A stretch of 43,825 nt of DNA from JBCDCP01 sp039181495 (lineage in GTDB: Bacteria; Pseudomonadota; Alphaproteobacteria; Rhizobiales; Tepidamorphaceae), in the NCBI GenBank assembly GCA_039181495.1, contig JBCDCP010000007.1, positions 1 through 43,825 of the forward strand, read 5' to 3'. Positions within the stretch are counted from its first letter, which is position 1; each line of letters begins with the position of its first letter. Shown one piece after another: positions 1 to 8,407 of this stretch. The position numbers were made by a program, and so were the translations under genes. Under the pieces are notes generated by a model. The model did not search any database. It had not been told where the DNA came from and worked only from the letters and a program-made list of their open reading frames with translations.

Positions 1-151
1 CCGTGTCGCCCCCGAGGTCATCGGCCACTGCTTCCAGTTTGGCTGCGCTTCGCCCATGCAGAAGCACGCGATGCCCCGCCGTAACCAGCAGCTGCGCCGT
101 GAGCAGGCCAATGCCATCGGTGGAGCCGGTAATCAGAATCGTCTTTGTCAT
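1..151 (-). CDS. SDR-family oxidoreductase, N-terminal fragment (cut by window edge)
   Basis: The first 50 codons of a short-chain dehydrogenase/reductase read leftwards off the window edge. The protein begins MTKTILITGSTDGIG, the classical TGxxxGIG dinucleotide-binding loop after the first beta strand, and continues with an alpha helix and a second strand ending near HGRS, which suggests NADP(H) preference. The catalytic Ser/Tyr/Lys lie outside the window, so the substrate cannot be guessed. It starts 11 bases after the stop of the upstream flavin oxidoreductase on the same strand and has no strong ribosome site of its own, so translational coupling in one operon is likely. The SDR family is certain; any narrower assignment is not possible. 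Confidence 0.85.
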   Translation of the reverse strand, partial: MTKTILITGSTDGIGLLTAQLLVTAGHRVLLHGRSAAKLEAVADDLGGDT

Positions 152-162
152 GGAATGCTCAA

Positions 163-1131
163 TCATGAATGGAAAGCAGGCAGGATTTCATCCGCCAGTC
201 GTTTCAGCGTGTCTTCAACGTCGCCCTGGTTGAACCGCAGGTTGATGGCGACGTGGTTCATGCCAGCATCACGAAGCCCGTTCAGATAGGTCTGCAGGTA
301 ACTCACACCGGACCGGAAGCCCAGATGGATCGGGGTGGCGGCAGTATCCGGGTCGGCAACCAGATCGACATAGAGCGATTGCATAACCGGCTTGTTGGTG
401 CTGCCAGTCGCAGCAACGCGACCCCGATAGTCACTGATGACCCGAGCCTGAGCAGGGATATCCCGCGGATAGGTCATCCAGCCGTCACCATTTCCAGCGA
501 TCCATCCCGGTTCCTGCTGGCTACCTCCGGTGATCAGCATCGGAACACGCGGCCCGGTCGGTTTGGGTAGCATATCGATTCCACCGGAGAGCCGGCCATG
601 CGATCCGTCATGGTTGGGATAGTCGGTCCAGACCGCGTTCATGTAGGCGACGCTGTCACGAAACCGCGTACCGCGGTCCTCAAAGCTCATGTTTAAGGCC
701 GGGTACTCCTCGGGCCGGTCGCCGGACGCAACGCCAAACAGGAGCCGCCCGCCCGACAACACGTCTGCGCTGGCCGCCGCCTTGGCCACATGCGCCGGAT
801 GTCGCAGTGGCAGAATGATGCTGGCGGTGCCAAGCGCGATGTCCGTCGTCGCCGCAGACAGCATTCCCAGATACACGAACGGATCGAACATCTGCCCGGC
901 ATCGCCAAATGACGGCACGTTGAACGGCACGTCGCGCAGCCACAGCGCACTGAAACCGAGTTCTTCCGCCAGCTGCGCACGTTCCAGATGCCGGTCCATG
1001 CTGGGTACGGCGCTCGTGTGATAACGCTCGATCGGAACGACCAGTCCAACAGTCAGGTTACCGGGCTGGAATACATCGCTGTAGGCCCGGTTCAGCACCG
1101 GGAAGCGCTCGCTCGTTACTGTGTCCAACAT
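163..1131 (-). CDS. LLM-class flavin-dependent oxidoreductase (luciferase-like, BA3436 type)
   Basis: A 322-residue TIM-barrel flavin oxidoreductase of the bacterial luciferase superfamily. Near the N terminus it has LTVGLVVPIE, then LAEELGFSALWLRDVP, the strand IALGTASIILPLRHP and LSGGRLLFGVASGDRPEE, all typical of this superfamily and most like the BA3436-type subfamily. Such enzymes use reduced FMN to oxidise small organic substrates; the actual substrate is unknown. An in-frame TTG at 1143 lies upstream, but the ATG at 1131 has a GGAG six bases before it and is preferred. It is the middle gene of a leftward set, DUF1330 protein, this gene, SDR, divergent from a LysR regulator that probably controls them. 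Confidence 0.88.
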   Translation of the reverse strand: MLDTVTSERFPVLNRAYSDVFQPGNLTVGLVVPIERYHTSAVPSMDRHLERAQLAEELGFSALWLRDVPFNVPSFGDAGQMFDPFVYLGMLSAATTDIALGTASIILPLRHPAHVAKAAASADVLSGGRLLFGVASGDRPEEYPALNMSFEDRGTRFRDSVAYMNAVWTDYPNHDGSHGRLSGGIDMLPKPTGPRVPMLITGGSQQEPGWIAGNGDGWMTYPRDIPAQARVISDYRGRVAATGSTNKPVMQSLYVDLVADPDTAATPIHLGFRSGVSYLQTYLNGLRDAGMNHVAINLRFNQGDVEDTLKRLADEILPAFHS

Positions 1132-1187
1132 GGCAAACTCCAAATTTCGATTCGGTCGCTGTCATTCAGCAGCCGAATCTTCGCGCC

Positions 1188-1490
1188 CTATGCCAGGTCG
1201 TCCTTGCCCTCGATGACAAAGTGGAAGCTGGTCGATCCCGCAGTCCGAGCTTCGAGATGCCGTTTGTATTCGGGATCATTCATGAAGTTCATGGCCGCTT
1301 CCCTTGATGGCCACTGCAGAATGATGCGGAGCGCTGAGGGCTGATCGGCCCCTTCGACCTGTTCATGGCTTGCTGTTCTAGCGAGATATTTACCGCCATG
1401 CTTGGCGACAAGCGCATTGGCCGTCGGAAGATAATCGGGGATCCAGTCTTCAGTCGTCGGTGTCACTGCAAGCACGGAATAATAGGCCAT
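1188..1490 (-). CDS. DUF1330 domain protein
   Basis: A 100-residue protein of the DUF1330 family, small dimeric alpha+beta barrel proteins of the ferredoxin-like fold. It begins MAYYSVLAVTPTTEDW, has the family region ALRIILQWPSREAAMNFMND in the middle and ends with a strand, FHFVIEG. The start is supported by AGGAG eight bases upstream of the ATG. No catalytic residue is obvious and the family has no firm biochemical role. It is the first gene of the leftward operon with the flavin oxidoreductase and SDR, about 125 bases from the divergent LysR gene, so it may be an accessory to that oxidation pathway. Confidence 0.85.
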   Translation of the reverse strand: MAYYSVLAVTPTTEDWIPDYLPTANALVAKHGGKYLARTASHEQVEGADQPSALRIILQWPSREAAMNFMNDPEYKRHLEARTAGSTSFHFVIEGKDDLA

Positions 1491-1561
1491 CGAATAGTCT
1501 CCTCGGAGCTAAGTGGATGCATCTTCGCGTTCGCCGATCGAGGATTTATGTTTCTCGTATT

Positions 1562-1570
1562 ATGATATAA
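1562..1570 (+). promoter_or_regulatory. AT-rich box ATGATATAA upstream of first LysR gene
   Basis: In the divergent region between the DUF1330 gene and the LysR gene, an AT-rich tract holds ATGATATAA. The same nine bases occur at 2849-2857 before the second LysR gene. It may be a -10 region or part of a regulator site; nothing proves either. Confidence 0.3.
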
Positions 1571-1614
1571 ACAGCTCTTATTTGTTTTCAGAATTCGGGT
1601 TTCACATATAATCA

Positions 1615-2529
1615 ATGGACACCGATGCGCTCCGCCTGTTCGTCCTGGCTGCTGATCAACGCAATATCAGCGCGGCCGGGCGCAAGCTTGGCATGGCGCC
1701 AGCCGTCGCCAGCGCCAAGCTGGCGAAACTCGAGAAACTGCTTGCCACCGATCTCCTGCATCGCTCGACCCGAAAGGTGGCATTGTCCGTCGAGGGTGCC
1801 GAGTTCCTGCCATATGCCCGCGAGATCCTGGCCCAGGAAGATGCCGGACTGGCTGCACTCGGACACGACACCCATCAGGCCAAGGGAACTCTTCGGTTCA
1901 CTGCGCCAAGCTCCTTCACGCAGCTCTACATCGCACCTCTACTAGCCGAGTTTCTCAACACCCAAACCGGCATCAAGCTCGACCTTCGTCTGTCAGACAC
2001 CCGGTTCGATCTGATTGACGGCAGCTATGATCTCGCCCTTCGCAATGCACCGCTCCAAGATACGAGCCTCAAGGGACGTAAACTCACCGATGACACCCGG
2101 GTCCTTTGCGCTGCGCCTTCTTATCTCGAGAAACACGGGACGCCACAAACACCGGATGATCTCGCAAACCATCAGCTGATTGGTTTCCAGGGCGACAGCG
2201 CACGATTGCTGAGATCCACTGACGGACACAGCGCCGTCTTCGATCCAAGTACCGGCAAATCCCGGCTGTTCATCGATGATGGTACAAGCCAGCGCATCGC
2301 AACGATTGCCGGAGCCGGCGTCTCGCTGAACTCGCGGTGGATCGTTCACGACGACATCAAGTCGGGGCGCCTGGTTCGTGTGCTTCCGCACTTCTCATCG
2401 GCAGAGTCCTCGGCGCTATGGTTAATCTACCCAAAGGCAAATGTACTGTCCGCCAAGGTGCGCGTGTTTATCGATTTTCTCATCGACCGGATCGGCCGCA
2501 ACCCACCCTGGGAACAGCCTGTAACGTGA
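1615..2529 (+). CDS. LysR-family transcriptional regulator
   Basis: A 304-residue LysR-type regulator. Residues 1-60 form the winged HTH (MDTDALRLFVLAADQRN, then KLGMAPAVASAKLAKLEK), and about 90-300 form the type 2 periplasmic-binding-like effector domain starting at GTLRFTAPSSF. The effector cannot be read from sequence. It is transcribed away from the DUF1330/flavin oxidoreductase/SDR genes, the usual arrangement in which a LysR protein regulates its divergent neighbours. No good ribosome site precedes the ATG, and a TATAAT-like string lies only two bases before it, so a short leader or an alternative start cannot be excluded. Confidence 0.92.
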   Translation: MDTDALRLFVLAADQRNISAAGRKLGMAPAVASAKLAKLEKLLATDLLHRSTRKVALSVEGAEFLPYAREILAQEDAGLAALGHDTHQAKGTLRFTAPSSFTQLYIAPLLAEFLNTQTGIKLDLRLSDTRFDLIDGSYDLALRNAPLQDTSLKGRKLTDDTRVLCAAPSYLEKHGTPQTPDDLANHQLIGFQGDSARLLRSTDGHSAVFDPSTGKSRLFIDDGTSQRIATIAGAGVSLNSRWIVHDDIKSGRLVRVLPHFSSAESSALWLIYPKANVLSAKVRVFIDFLIDRIGRNPPWEQPVT

Positions 2530-2595
2530 CAGGCACATCGAGATCACAGGTCTCGTTCGGCATCAAGACCGGGCAAACCGCCCCAGCCGATCACG

Positions 2596-2781
2596 CTAAT
2601 CTCGCGAACTGCCTCGGAAGAACCCGCTTTTCCGAACCGTGTAATCCGGCTCGTATCTGACCGACCCGCTGGTGCTGTTTTCCACGGGACAAAGACGCCA
2701 GTCTTTTGCCGGTGCAGCGTTGACTGAAGGGGCGATACGGGTCGCCTCGAACATGCATTGAGAGAGCAAACTGATCATCAT
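2596..2781 (-). CDS. Possible small protein divergent from the second LysR gene
   Basis: A 61-codon reading frame on the minus strand starting MMISLLSQC. An exact GGAGG sits five bases before the first ATG, third codon positions are about 64% G or C as in neighbouring genes, and the N terminus is hydrophobic. A weak secretion signal ending near APSVNAA is conceivable but poorly shaped. Two cysteines are present. It resembles no family I recognise. Its position, 91 bases from a divergently transcribed LysR gene, is where a LysR target would lie. The ribosome site is the main evidence; without homologues it may still be spurious. Confidence 0.4.
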   Translation of the reverse strand: MMISLLSQCMFEATRIAPSVNAAPAKDWRLCPVENSTSGSVRYEPDYTVRKSGFFRGSSRD

Positions 2782-2841
2782 GACCACCTCCAAAATCAAG
2801 ATAGGCGGTCAGCTAAAATTGGAGAAACGAATTAAATTGCT

Positions 2842-2854
2842 TATCATGATGATA
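2842..2854. promoter_or_regulatory. Palindrome TATCAT-G-ATGATA before second LysR gene
   Basis: A perfect 6+6 base inverted repeat around one central base, 18 bases before the LysR start and about 60 bases from the divergent small frame. It fits the T-N11-A pattern of LysR operators and lies in the AT-rich part of the spacer. It could be an autoregulatory site; binding is inferred only. Confidence 0.45.
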
Positions 2855-2872
2855 TAATCTAATCACGAGAGC

Positions 2873-3745
2873 ATGAAACGCGATCTCGAAATCGATCTCC
2901 TAAGAGCATTTGTCGCTGTTGCTGCCAATCGCAATTTCACCCGCGCTGCGCTGGCTATCGGCCGGACGCAATCCGCCGTCAGCCTGCAGATCAAACGGCT
3001 TGAGGAAATCGTCGACAAACGCCTGTTCAAGCGCGACCGCCAATCCGTTTCGATCACTCAGACCGGTGAAACGCTTCTCGTGTACGCCAACCGCATCATC
3101 GCAACGAACGATGCCGCACTCTCATCGATCCTGCGCCCCGAGGTGGAAGGCTTGATCCGCATCGGCGCACCTGACGACTACGCCACCTATCTTCTGCCAC
3201 CTGTGCTGTCAGCGATCACCGAAGAACATCCTCGGCTACAGTTCGAGGTAATCTGCGACAATGCGAGCGAGCTCGTTCCGATGCTCGACAATGGAGATCT
3301 CGACGTCGTCGTTGCAACCCACGCACCGGAAGCCGTCGCCGGAGAAATAGCGCGCTATGAGCCGCTCCATTGGGTGGCAGCGCCCGACTACTCCGATGAC
3401 CCCGAAGCACCCTTATCACTCGCACTTTTTCCGGCCGGGTGCGTCTGCCGAGACATCGCTCTCAACGTCCTGCGTCGCATAGAACGGCCATGGCGTGTGT
3501 CCTATTCAACCCGTAGCATCGGCCTCATGGAGACGGCAGTGCTGAGGGACGGGTGCGTATCGATCATGGAAGCATCGACGATCCCCGAGAGCCTGAAGAT
3601 CATCGACGGTCAAAGCGGTTTTCCGGCGCTCAGCGATGTCGTCATCGCAGTTCACCGACCAAAGGTAAGCGAGACGCATGTCTCGATCGTCGCCGACTTT
3701 CTGCTGGCGAAACTCGGTCGACTGCCTGTGCAGGCCGCGAGCTGA
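2873..3745 (+). CDS. LysR-family transcriptional regulator (LrhA-like)
   Basis: A 290-residue LysR-type regulator. The HTH spans residues 1-65 (LLRAFVAVAANRNFTRAA, then RTQSAVSLQIKRLEE), followed by the effector domain beginning LIRIGAPDDYATYLLPPVL. That GAPDDY segment with HPRLQFEV is characteristic of the LrhA/PecT branch of LysR proteins. The ligand is unknown. A palindrome that could be its operator lies just upstream, with a possible small divergent gene beyond it. Downstream it converges on the MFS transporter. Its length and domain order are normal. Confidence 0.93.
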   Translation: MKRDLEIDLLRAFVAVAANRNFTRAALAIGRTQSAVSLQIKRLEEIVDKRLFKRDRQSVSITQTGETLLVYANRIIATNDAALSSILRPEVEGLIRIGAPDDYATYLLPPVLSAITEEHPRLQFEVICDNASELVPMLDNGDLDVVVATHAPEAVAGEIARYEPLHWVAAPDYSDDPEAPLSLALFPAGCVCRDIALNVLRRIERPWRVSYSTRSIGLMETAVLRDGCVSIMEASTIPESLKIIDGQSGFPALSDVVIAVHRPKVSETHVSIVADFLLAKLGRLPVQAAS

Positions 3746-3765
3746 CGCTCGAGTGTGCCGGCTAC

Positions 3766-3781
3766 CTCTTCCCTGGAAGAG
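3766..3781. terminator. Weak hairpin between convergent LysR and MFS genes
   Basis: CTCTTC and GAAGAG pair around a four-base loop, followed on the plus strand by CCTTTC. It lies 20 bases past the LysR stop and 78 bases past the MFS stop on the other strand. The stem is short and the T tract weak. Confidence 0.3.
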
Positions 3782-3858
3782 CCTTTCACAATCCCAATGG
3801 CGCCCTCACGGCATCGAATGTCCGCTGCGGGTAATGCTGCCTTCGCCGAAATTCGTGC

Positions 3859-5142
3859 TCAGTCTTCGTCGCCTTGCTGCGCGACCTCCTCGGCGACAGC
3901 CGTGGAGATTTCGGTGCCCTGGAGTGGAGCCGGAACATAGGCGGATTGGTCAGCAAGCGGCTTGGCATCACGGCGGGTCATTCGCCAGAGCGCAAAGCCA
4001 GCAAGGACAAGATGGCTGAATGCAAGCCAGAGAAAGAACCCCGACGCGCCCATTAGGCCAAGAACAATGCCCACGACGATCGGGCCCACCACGGACCCCA
4101 CGCCGAGGATCAGAACCAGTCCGCTGCTGGCACCGACCATCTCGTCAGTTTCCAGATAGTCGTTTGTATAAGCCAGCGACAGCGAGTGGATCGACAATGA
4201 CAGGCCCCCGGTCAGCGCTATCAGGCCGGCGGTGGCAACGGATTCAACATCAGAAATGCCGGCAGCGAAGATACAGGCAACGGCGGCCGCAACGGTAACA
4301 CCCGTGATTACCTTTCGCCGGTCGATCACATCCGACAGCTTGCCGATCGGCCACTGCAGTATTGCTGCACCAAGGATCAGCAGCGCCATGAAGAGTGCAG
4401 TGTCAGCCACCGAGAATCCGGCGCTTCTTGCGTAAACTGCGCCCATTCCAAAGATTGTGCCGTTCGCAATGCCGGCCACGAAGCCACCGACGACACCGAG
4501 GGGTGAGGCCTCAGCCAGACGCCTGAGAGAAACCCGCCGCCCAGTGTCGGCGACCGGGAGTGGCGTGGCGTGGAGTAACAACGGTACGACCGCAACGGAG
4601 ATCAGCACCGAGACAAGCATGAACAGATCAGCAGCTTGGACGCTTGCCAGGTTGAGCAGAAGCTGACCGGCGCCCATGCCGGCAAAGGTCACGGCTAGGT
4701 ACAGGCCCAGCAGTTGCCCCCGGGTCTCCTGCGGTGCCCGTTCGTTCAGCCAGCTCTCGGCCACCACCAGAATACCGGCGTAGCAGAAGCCGGTAATGAA
4801 CCGCATTGCCCACCAAACGACCTCTTGCACGAACAGAGCATGGAGGAGGATCGCAACGGAGGCGATGGCCGACATGGCGGCAAACACGCGTACATGTCCC
4901 ACGAGTCCCACAGCCTTGGGTGTCCAGGCTGATCCGGTGAGGATTCCAGCGAAGAAACCGGCCATGATCAGACCGATCACCGAAGCATCGAAGGCTTCGG
5001 TTTCGGCGCGGATTCCGAGCAGGCTTCCCTGCAGCCCATTCGCCATCATCAGGAGTCCGATACCAAACAACAGCGTCCAGACTGATGTCAGAGTGGTCAG
5101 CAGTGACGGTCGTTGTTCGGGCTGAGCAGGCGGATCGGACAT
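3859..5142 (-). CDS. MFS transporter, YcaD type
   Basis: A 427-residue inner-membrane protein with about twelve hydrophobic segments and short polar termini, so a major facilitator superfamily permease. The middle of the first half, MRFITGFCYAGILVVAESWL then RGQLLGLYL, matches the YcaD-like branch. The second half begins after a basic cytoplasmic loop (RRVSLRRLAEASP), as expected between helices 6 and 7. YcaD-type transporters have no established substrate. The gene diverges from the SDR at 5397 across a 254-base spacer and converges with the second LysR gene. The acidic C terminus (VAEEVAQQGDED) is cytoplasmic. Confidence 0.9.
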   Translation of the reverse strand: MSDPPAQPEQRPSLLTTLTSVWTLLFGIGLLMMANGLQGSLLGIRAETEAFDASVIGLIMAGFFAGILTGSAWTPKAVGLVGHVRVFAAMSAIASVAILLHALFVQEVVWWAMRFITGFCYAGILVVAESWLNERAPQETRGQLLGLYLAVTFAGMGAGQLLLNLASVQAADLFMLVSVLISVAVVPLLLHATPLPVADTGRRVSLRRLAEASPLGVVGGFVAGIANGTIFGMGAVYARSAGFSVADTALFMALLILGAAILQWPIGKLSDVIDRRKVITGVTVAAAVACIFAAGISDVESVATAGLIALTGGLSLSIHSLSLAYTNDYLETDEMVGASSGLVLILGVGSVVGPIVVGIVLGLMGASGFFLWLAFSHLVLAGFALWRMTRRDAKPLADQSAYVPAPLQGTEISTAVAEEVAQQGDED

Positions 5143-5396
5143 GGAATTCGAGTATCAGAGCCCAGTCCGCATGTCTCGCTTCTGGCCGATATGCTTCCAG
5201 CCCGATTAGGTCGCTTGCCCCCGGCAGGTAATGACCTGAGACCGAATCGGGAACTGCAGGCCACACATTTCATTTTTGCTGAGAAGCGACGTGAAGGCTC
5301 GCCTTGAGCCCCAATTTTCCCGACGAGCAAGAAGCGGGTCGCTCCCGAGGTGACGCAGAGTCTAGACCTCCACCAACATTGAATATGGAGACAGAC

Positions 5397-6149
5397 ATGT
5401 TGCTGGCCGGGAAGACAGTCATCGTGACCGGGGCGAGCAGCGGTATTGGAGCCGCGGCAGCCAGGATGTTCGCTGAGAATGGTGCAAATGTCGTTCTTGG
5501 TGCGCGCCGATCGGAGCATCTGAGCGAGATCACGGAGGACATTACTCGGGCTGGAGGTTCTGCTTCATGGCTAGCCGGTGATGTTGGAGACGAGCAGTAC
5601 GCGGCCGGACTTGTGGAACTTGCCAGGCAGAGATTCGGTGGACTTGATGCTGCGCTGAACAACGCCGGCATCGTCGGCGAAATGGGGCCGATAACCGACA
5701 TGACTGAAGAAAACTGGCGCGATGTCATGCGCACCAATCTCACCAGCGCGTTCTACGCCGCAAAGTATCAAATCCCTGCACTTAAGAAATCCGGCGGCGG
5801 TTCAATCGTGTTCACGTCAACCTTTGTCGGCCACACGGTAGGCTTGCCGGGTATGGCGGCCTACGCCGCGTCGAAAGCGGGACTGATCGGTATGACGCAG
5901 GTGCTCGCGGTTGATCACGGAACGGACAACATTCGCGTCAACGCGCTTCTGCCTGGTGGAACCAGGACAGAAATGGCAGGCGATGATCCTCAATCACTGC
6001 AATGGGTAAGCGGACTTCATGCTCTGAAGCGCATGGCCGAACCGGAGGAGATTGCCCAAGCGGCAATGTTCTTGATTTCCGGCCAATCGTCATTTGTGAC
6101 CGGCAGCGCCATGATTGTTGATGGCGGGAATTCCATCAACAAGACCTGA
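5397..6149 (+). CDS. SDR-family oxidoreductase
   Basis: A complete classical short-chain dehydrogenase/reductase of 250 residues. Visible motifs are TGASSGIG at 11-18, LNNAG at 87-91, the catalytic Ser141, Tyr156 and Lys160 (YAASK), and the C-terminal VTGSAMIVDGG. It should catalyse NAD(P)-dependent oxidation or reduction of an alcohol or ketone; substrate unknown. Earlier in-frame starts exist at 5304 and 5385, but GGAGA five bases before 5397 and the standard N terminus MLLAGKTVIVTG decide for 5397. It is the first of three rightward oxidoreductase-type genes, though 255 bases and a hairpin separate it from the next. Confidence 0.93.
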   Translation: MLLAGKTVIVTGASSGIGAAAARMFAENGANVVLGARRSEHLSEITEDITRAGGSASWLAGDVGDEQYAAGLVELARQRFGGLDAALNNAGIVGEMGPITDMTEENWRDVMRTNLTSAFYAAKYQIPALKKSGGGSIVFTSTFVGHTVGLPGMAAYAASKAGLIGMTQVLAVDHGTDNIRVNALLPGGTRTEMAGDDPQSLQWVSGLHALKRMAEPEEIAQAAMFLISGQSSFVTGSAMIVDGGNSINKT

Positions 6150-6152
6150 TCA

Positions 6153-6170
6153 CCGAACGCTGTCGTTCGG
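6153..6170 (+). terminator. Hairpin directly after the SDR stop
   Basis: CCGAACG, loop CTGT, CGTTCGG: a perfect seven-base stem starting three bases after the stop codon. There is no long T run, so it may be a weak intrinsic terminator or a 3' end stabiliser. Confidence 0.5.
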
Positions 6171-6404
6171 GATCTTCAGTACGGTCGGTTTCTTGTCCAA
6201 AGTCGGCATCCATGTCTCACGGATTCGTTCGTCAAGCCAAGAAAAGGGCTGCGCTATGATCCCGCTCGACGTCCCGGTTTTTCCTGCCTACTGTTCGATT
6301 ATCATCCTGCCATATGGATGAAATGCGCGACCGCCAGCAGGCAGTTGGACGCTAGTCTACGCGCACAGTATGTGCGTTGCGGAGGCGGTTTCGGGGGAAC
6401 GACC

Positions 6405-7247
6405 ATGGCCTTCACCAGTTCCAAACTGATTGATTACACGCGCCACCCGATCGACACAGCGGGTCCGGAGCGCGCGGAACTGGTTGCACGCGTTCGTGCC
6501 GACCTTGCCGAGGACGGCTGCGCGGTCATCAAGGGATTTCTGACCGAAAAGGGGGTTGCAGCGGTGGCTGCAGAGGCGGATCGCGTCGCCGACAAGGGCC
6601 ACCGCAGCTTCAGTCGCACGAATGTCTATTTCACGAAGGACGATCCAAGTCTGTCGCCCGACGACCCAAGACGTCAGTTCTTCGACCGGTCAAACTCCTT
6701 TGTTCCGGCCGACAATTTTTCGAAAGATGGCCCACTGCGCACGGTGCATGACAGTCCTGGCTTTGATGACTTCATCAAGGATTGTCTTCAGGAGCACGCG
6801 TTCTACCGATATGCCGACCCGCTTGCCGATGTGATCATAAATGCAGCCGATGAAGGCAATGGCTTCCCGTGGCATTTCGACACCAACAATTTCACCGTGA
6901 CGATTGCCATTCAGAACGCGGAAACAGGCGGCGCATTCGAATACGCCCCGCATATCCGTGCCGAGGACGAGAACTTTGACGAGGTCTCACGCGTCCTGAA
7001 CGGCACATCCCACAAGGTGAAAGTGCTTCACCTTGAACCGGGAGACCTTCAGATCTTTCGGGGCCGGTATTCGCTCCATCGCGTCGCGCCTCTGTTTGGC
7101 GCGCGGCCCCGCTACGTGGCGATCTTTTCTTACGTAAGCGAGCCAAACATGGTTGGATCGCCGGAGCGAACGATGCAGCTCTACGGGCGCACACTGCCGC
7201 TGCACCATGAAAGGGTGGGCCAACGAACGGATGCCTTTATTGACTGA
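6405..7247 (+). CDS. 2OG-Fe(II) oxygenase of the BesD/HalD-like family, hydroxylase type
   Basis: A 280-residue protein resembling the amino-acid halogenase group (BesD/HalD) and their hydroxylase relatives. The iron facial triad appears as His157 and Asp159 in PWHFDTNNF and His225 in YSLHRV, with Arg235 likely binding 2-oxoglutarate. True halogenases of this family have Gly or Ala at the Asp position to make room for chloride, so the Asp here predicts hydroxylation, by family knowledge. The ATG at 6405 follows GGGGG seven bases upstream; an earlier frame opening at 6318 lacks such support. A free amino acid or similar small amine is a possible substrate. It is followed 44 bases later by an MDR oxidoreductase that may act on the product. 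Confidence 0.8.
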   Translation: MAFTSSKLIDYTRHPIDTAGPERAELVARVRADLAEDGCAVIKGFLTEKGVAAVAAEADRVADKGHRSFSRTNVYFTKDDPSLSPDDPRRQFFDRSNSFVPADNFSKDGPLRTVHDSPGFDDFIKDCLQEHAFYRYADPLADVIINAADEGNGFPWHFDTNNFTVTIAIQNAETGGAFEYAPHIRAEDENFDEVSRVLNGTSHKVKVLHLEPGDLQIFRGRYSLHRVAPLFGARPRYVAIFSYVSEPNMVGSPERTMQLYGRTLPLHHERVGQRTDAFID

Positions 7248-7291
7248 TCGCGCACGCCTTCAGCGCAAAGCATAGCGGGGCCCACAGTCCG

Positions 7292-8407
7292 ATGTCAGAC
7301 CGGTTTGATGTTGCTGGACAGAGCAAGACAATGAAGGCGGTCGTGACGACCGGCAATGGCGGTTACGACAAGCTGGAGTATCGGGACGTCCCGATACCTA
7401 TGCCAGACCCGGGCGAGGTGTTGTTGGCGGTACTGGCCGCTGGCGTCAACAACACGGAAATCAACACGCGACTTGGCTGGTATTCCTCCAGTGTGACCGA
7501 AAGCACGGACACAACCGCTGACGTTCAATCACAGGCGGCAGAGCACAAGGCCGATGGCGGCTGGAACGAAGCAACGCCCTTCCCATTCATTCAGGGGACG
7601 GACTGTTGCGGACGAGTGGTCGAAGCCGGCGGCGAGGCCGGACGCGATCTCATTGGCAGCCGGGTCATCGTGCGCGCCTGCATGCGCCCCAATGGCTACG
7701 ACACCATGGACAATGTCTGGATGGCTTCCGACTTCGACGGTGCCTTCGCGCAGTATGTCAAGGTTCCGGCTGGCGAGGTGTTTCCCGTCGAGTGTGACTG
7801 GACAGATGAGGAATTGGCGACGATCCCTTGCGCCTACGGCACGGCGGAAAACATGATCCAACGGGCGCAGGTTGGAGCCGGCAATCATGTTCTCGTTGCC
7901 GGCGCCTCCGGCGGCGTCGGCTCCGCTACCGTTCAGTTGGCCAAGCGGCGGGGCGCACGCGTCACCGCGATCTGCGACCCTACCAAGGCTGAACAGGTCC
8001 TCTCCATCGGGGCCGATGAAACAACAGACCGGGGTAAGGACATCGTCGCCGCACTCGGTGAAGACACGGTGGATGTCGTTATCGACAACGTTGCCGGGCC
8101 GGGCTTTCCTCAAATGCTCAAGGTCTTGAAGCGGGGCGGCAGATACGCGTCATCAGGTGCCATTGCCGGTCCGGTCGTGAGCCTGGACATGCGGGATATG
8201 TACCTGAAGGACATCACCCTGATTGGGTGCACCGCATGGGACGAACCGGTGTTCCCCAACCTTGTGTCCTACATCGAGCGTGCCGAGATCCGTCCCTTGG
8301 TGGCGGAAGTCTACCCCCTCGACCAGATCGCCGACGCCCAGAGGGAGTTCATGAAGAAAAGCCATTTTGGCAACTTCGTTCTCGTCCCGCCGCAAGTCGA
8401 AAGCTGA
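7292..8407 (+). CDS. MDR-family oxidoreductase (zinc-less alcohol dehydrogenase/quinone oxidoreductase type)
   Basis: A 371-residue medium-chain dehydrogenase/reductase. The N-terminal GroES-like half starts at MKAVVTTGNGGYDKLEY; the Rossmann half carries VLVAGASGGVGSATVQLAK. The usual catalytic zinc Cys is replaced (AAGVNNTEIN) and GHE is replaced by GTD, so it is probably a zinc-independent NAD(P)H-dependent reductase. An insertion of about 30 residues rich in Thr, Ser and Asp follows the first conserved segment and precedes FPFIQGTDCCGRVVEAGG. Two starts are possible, 7292 and the internal MKAVV methionine at 7331. It follows the 2OG oxygenase by 44 bases, suggesting one transcript. Confidence 0.88.
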   Translation: MSDRFDVAGQSKTMKAVVTTGNGGYDKLEYRDVPIPMPDPGEVLLAVLAAGVNNTEINTRLGWYSSSVTESTDTTADVQSQAAEHKADGGWNEATPFPFIQGTDCCGRVVEAGGEAGRDLIGSRVIVRACMRPNGYDTMDNVWMASDFDGAFAQYVKVPAGEVFPVECDWTDEELATIPCAYGTAENMIQRAQVGAGNHVLVAGASGGVGSATVQLAKRRGARVTAICDPTKAEQVLSIGADETTDRGKDIVAALGEDTVDVVIDNVAGPGFPQMLKVLKRGGRYASSGAIAGPVVSLDMRDMYLKDITLIGCTAWDEPVFPNLVSYIERAEIRPLVAEVYPLDQIADAQREFMKKSHFGNFVLVPPQVES

